Assembly (NCBI GenBank): GCA_964410485.1
Contig: CAYPHJ010000001.1
Span: 1 to 64,000, forward strand
Direction: 5' to 3'
DNA from: CAYPHJ01 sp964410485
GTDB lineage: Bacteria > Desulfobacterota > Binatia > UBA9968
Length of the DNA: 64,000 nucleotides
Shown one piece after another: positions 61,759 through 64,000 of this stretch; the stretch's first letter is position 1; the number at the start of each line of letters is the position of its first letter. The position numbers were made by a program, and so were the translations under genes. The notes under the pieces were generated by a model. That model did no database searches. It was given only the letters and a program-made list of their open reading frames with translations, and had not been told where the DNA came from.

Positions 61759-62025
61759 ATGGCGGATGAAAAAAAAGCTGGCATCTTCGGGATCTTTAGA
61801 GACATCGTTTACGGCATGTCCTCGCATGAAATGACTCGGCACGCGGTGCGCAGCCGGGCGAGCATGGAACACCTGTTCATTTTGATTACAATGGGAGATC
61901 TCCTAGGGGTGCCAATCCTCCCGCCTTACTACTCCCTGCGCCTGTTGCCGCATGTGACGCCGCAAATCACGACCTGGAAAAGGCGCATGCTGCGGGAGCG
62001 GGATATTACCGATACCATTGGGTAG
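61759..62025 (+). CDS. Small conserved hydrophobic-core protein, paralogue 2
   Basis: An 88-residue paralogue of the preceding small protein, with MTRHAVRSRASMEHLFILIT, the core GDLLGVPILPPYYSLRLLP (46-64) and WKRRMLRERD. The conserved GVPI-x-PP-x-YSLRLLP core suggests a specific binding or membrane-associating role. A 201-bp gap with REP-like elements separates it from the first ArsA-like gene. Confidence 0.65.
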   Translation: MADEKKAGIFGIFRDIVYGMSSHEMTRHAVRSRASMEHLFILITMGDLLGVPILPPYYSLRLLPHVTPQITTWKRRMLRERDITDTIG

Positions 62026-62076
62026 AGACATCTAGGTTTGAAATTCTGAAATCAAGAAGAGATTGGAAAGAGTGTG

Positions 62077-62128
62077 TCTCGCGCAAAGACGCCAAGTCTG
62101 TCCTGAGCGACAGTCGAAGGGGCGCCAA
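62077..62128. repeat. Composite REP-like element before the ArsA-like pair
   Basis: CTCGCGCAAAGACGCCAAG is followed by GTCCTGAGCGACAGTCGAAGG. The first word is the reverse complement of the type at 18548-18575; the second shares GTCCTGAG and TCGAAGG with 13349-13381. Both are dispersed intergenic words, here side by side. Confidence 0.55.
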
Positions 62129-62226
62129 GAAGAAAATAAAGCACGAAATTCGTGCTTCGGATCTGTGTGGCTTGACGTCTGGCAGTTTTGTTGAACATTG
62201 AGGAGCCAACAACTTAATTAACTAAC

Positions 62227-63207
62227 ATGTCTCTCAAGGAGATCTTTGAACGGCAGCCGGAGCGGCGCTACATTATGTTTGGCGGCAAGGGCGGGCTCGG
62301 TAAGACAACCCTTTCGGCGACATGCGCTTACTGGCTGGCGCGTCGCGGGAAGCGGGTGCTCCTTTTCTCGGTGGATCCGCAAGCGAGCCTATCGGACATC
62401 TTTCAAAAGGATATATTCGGAAAGGGTGCCGTCCCAATCGTCGAGAATCTGTGGGCGCAAGAAATCGACGCCGACAAGCGCATACGAGAGTACCAGCAGG
62501 AGATCCGCCAAAAGATTCTCGACATGTACGGCTTTGAGCGAGTTCCGGAGGAAATTGACAACTATATCGCTTCCGCCTCCGCCGAGCCGGCCATGGAAGA
62601 GAGCGCAATTTTTGACGCGGTTGTCGATATCATCGTTCAGGGCGACTACGACTACTACATCTACGATCTGGTACCGCTAGGTCACGCTCTCTATTATCTC
62701 TCGATGGCGAAAGTTTACGACGAGTGGATCAACAAGATCACTAAACTGCGTGAAGAGATGGGCCAGTACGATCAAGTCGCGGCCACGCTACGGCGCCAGG
62801 AGAAAGTGGAAGAGGACAAAATTCTCGAAGAATTGCTGTATATCAAGGGGCGCATCAATACCTCCTCGCAAATTTTGACCGACCGCCAACGAACGGCGTT
62901 TTTTTTCGTGCTGGTTCCGGAAGAAATGATTATTCTGGACACGAAGAAAGCTGCCGAATTGTTCGCCCGCTTTGATGTGCCCATATCGGGCTACGTAGTC
63001 AATCGCGTTCTGCCGCAGGAACTGCGCGTCGGCACTATCCCGACCTATCTCAAGAACCGTATTGAAATGCAGGAGAAGTACCTTGCTGAAATACGCTCCA
63101 GCCTGGGCAGCCAGATCCTCGCCTATATTCCCGAAATGGAGCGAGACGTGACCGGACTGCCGATGATTGAACGACTGGCCGCGCGGCTGTTCGAGGGTGC
63201 CCTATGA
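62227..63207 (+). CDS. ArsA/Get3-family ATPase, subunit A-like
   Basis: A 326-residue deviant-Walker ATPase. The P-loop FGGKGGLGKTT is at 18-28, switch I FSVDPQASLSD keeps the catalytic-type Asp50, and the switch II position reads DLVPLGHALYYL (147-158) where ArsA/Get3 has DTAPTGH. So Gly-His is kept and Thr-Ala-Pro-Thr is altered. VVNRVLP near the C-terminus is the adenine-side motif. It overlaps the next ATPase gene by 4 bp. No arsenic (arsB/arsD/arsR) genes are near, so arsenite export is unlikely; client-protein or membrane-protein handling is possible. Confidence 0.82.
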   Translation: MSLKEIFERQPERRYIMFGGKGGLGKTTLSATCAYWLARRGKRVLLFSVDPQASLSDIFQKDIFGKGAVPIVENLWAQEIDADKRIREYQQEIRQKILDMYGFERVPEEIDNYIASASAEPAMEESAIFDAVVDIIVQGDYDYYIYDLVPLGHALYYLSMAKVYDEWINKITKLREEMGQYDQVAATLRRQEKVEEDKILEELLYIKGRINTSSQILTDRQRTAFFFVLVPEEMIILDTKKAAELFARFDVPISGYVVNRVLPQELRVGTIPTYLKNRIEMQEKYLAEIRSSLGSQILAYIPEMERDVTGLPMIERLAARLFEGAL

Positions 63208-64000
63208 GCCAGATGACGATGTCGATGGCAGCCTATCTTCATGGGCATCCAAGCCTCAAATACTTGTTTTTTGGCGGCAAAGGCGGGGTGGGAAAAACGG
63301 CTTTGGCCGGAGCTGCCGCGCTATGGCTGGCGGGCCAGGGAAAAAAGACTCTCTTGGCCTCGACGAATCCCGTGCACAGCCTTTCAGGTCTGCTTGAGCA
63401 ATCGGTCTTTGGCGCACCCACCCTGGTGTGCCCCAATCTCTGGGCCTATGAAATCGATACAAAAGAGACCATCGAGAGATCGAAGCAGGATATCAGAGAG
63501 AAAATTCAATGGTTTCTCAAGTTCGCCGACATCAGCACCAAGGCCGACGATTTTGTCGAGTCGGCGACGATGAATCCCGCCTTTGAAGAATCCGCCATGT
63601 TCGAGAATATGGTAGATTTGATGCTCAAGGACGATTACGAAATCTTTGTCTTCGACACCGCGCCCACCGCCAATGCGCGCAGGCTTCTTGGCATGTCAAA
63701 AGTCTACTCCCTGTGGGTGGACAAGATGCTTAGATCGCGCGAAGAGGCCAGGACTCTGCGCGAAATGTTGTCGTTCAGCAAAAAAAAACAAGAGGATCCG
63801 CTTCTCACGTATCTGCTTCAATTCCGCCAACGAATGGCCGAAGCGCGCGAAAGACTGACAGACGCTGAAAAAACTTCCTTTTTTTTTGTGACGTTAGCCG
63901 AAGCGCTTCCGATTGCCGTCATATCGCGTTTTATCGGTTGGTTTCACGAATTCGGCATTCCTGTCGGCGGCGTTATCGTCAATATGCTTCTTGACCGGGA
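63204..64000 (+). CDS. ArsA/Get3-family ATPase, subunit B-like (truncated by window end)
   Basis: At least 265 residues, open to the last base of the window. P-loop FFGGKGGVGKTA at 22-33; switch I reads STNPVHSLS, with Asn55 in place of the usual catalytic Asp; switch II is DTAPTANARRLL (151-162), keeping TAPT but losing the Gly-His pair. The ATG overlaps the previous stop as ATGA. The changes are complementary to those in subunit A, consistent with a heterodimer in which this subunit binds but may not hydrolyse ATP. Ends near VGGVIVNMLLDR, just before the C-terminal part of the domain. Confidence 0.8.
   Translation, partial: MSQMTMSMAAYLHGHPSLKYLFFGGKGGVGKTALAGAAALWLAGQGKKTLLASTNPVHSLSGLLEQSVFGAPTLVCPNLWAYEIDTKETIERSKQDIREKIQWFLKFADISTKADDFVESATMNPAFEESAMFENMVDLMLKDDYEIFVFDTAPTANARRLLGMSKVYSLWVDKMLRSREEARTLREMLSFSKKKQEDPLLTYLLQFRQRMAEARERLTDAEKTSFFFVTLAEALPIAVISRFIGWFHEFGIPVGGVIVNMLLDR

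Noticed and set aside
62227..64000. Arsenite efflux operon (arsA)
   Set aside because: No arsB, arsC, arsD or arsR is near, and both ATPases deviate from ArsA switch motifs and are single-domain.

Overview
The window is a 64-kb stretch of a moderately GC-rich Gram-negative chromosome, probably a metagenome-assembled scaffold. A 100-N gap at 2754-2853 is flanked by two identical 55-bp copies, which points to a short-read assembly. The envelope genes (tolQ-tolR-tolA-tolB-pal-ybgF, bactofilin, rseP, psd, pssA) and the order ilvB-ilvN-ilvC-psd-pssA-leuA-leuB-asd-truA resemble deltaproteobacterial or related uncultivated phyla (Desulfobacterota, Binatota, Tectomicrobia or Methylomirabilota type). 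That placement is inference from gene order and protein flavour; nothing here fixes the taxon.

Region 1 (1-9.4 kb) is an accessory catabolic set: a lipoprotein, an ABM-fold monooxygenase, a luciferase-like oxidoreductase, a hydantoinase/oxoprolinase pair (hyuA-hyuB), a short-chain dehydrogenase, a KDPG-type aldolase and a dihydroxyphthalate-decarboxylase-like protein.

Region 2 (9.6-16.04 kb) is the most unusual part. It is a type III CRISPR accessory island with no cas10, cas1 or cas2 in view. It holds three different CARF (cyclic-oligoadenylate sensor) proteins: a frameshifted NE0113-type CARF, an APE2256-type CARF with an extra C-terminal effector-like domain, and a TIGR02710-type CARF fused in frame to the C-terminal half of Cas6. 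With them are a DUF2130 coiled-coil nuclease-like protein, a Cmr1 stub running into a decayed CRISPR array, and a DUF4258/YgiT toxin-antitoxin pair. It reads as a partly eroded locus in which some sensor genes remain open.

Region 3 (16.1-24.4 kb) is miscellaneous metabolism: an MBL-fold protein with an altered metal motif, an orphan ABC ATPase, a PqqC/TenA-fold protein, threonine aldolase, an amidohydrolase, a SpoIIM-family membrane protein, adenine deaminase, a bactofilin, a small HTH protein and tRNA-Leu(GAG).

Region 4 (24.4-58.1 kb) is core genome: secG-tpiA-pgk on the minus strand, the divergent tol-pal operon, ribF-rluD, rho, rpsB-tsf-pyrH-frr, uppS-cdsA-dxr-rseP-tsaB, and branched-chain amino acid synthesis (ilvBNC, leuA, leuB, asd, and leuCD after an insertion of truA, a deacetylase and an unrecognised protein).

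Region 5 (58.3-64 kb) has a zinc-ribbon protein, an exported methyltransferase, a CstA-family permease, two paralogous small hydrophobic proteins and two adjacent, divergent ArsA/Get3-type ATPases whose nucleotide-switch motifs are degenerate in complementary ways. The second ATPase runs off the window end.

Many intergenic leaders carry iterated-word palindromes, and one dispersed repeat family is seen four times in both orientations. The two best candidates for undescribed biology are the CARF/Cas6 island and the paired-ATPase cluster.
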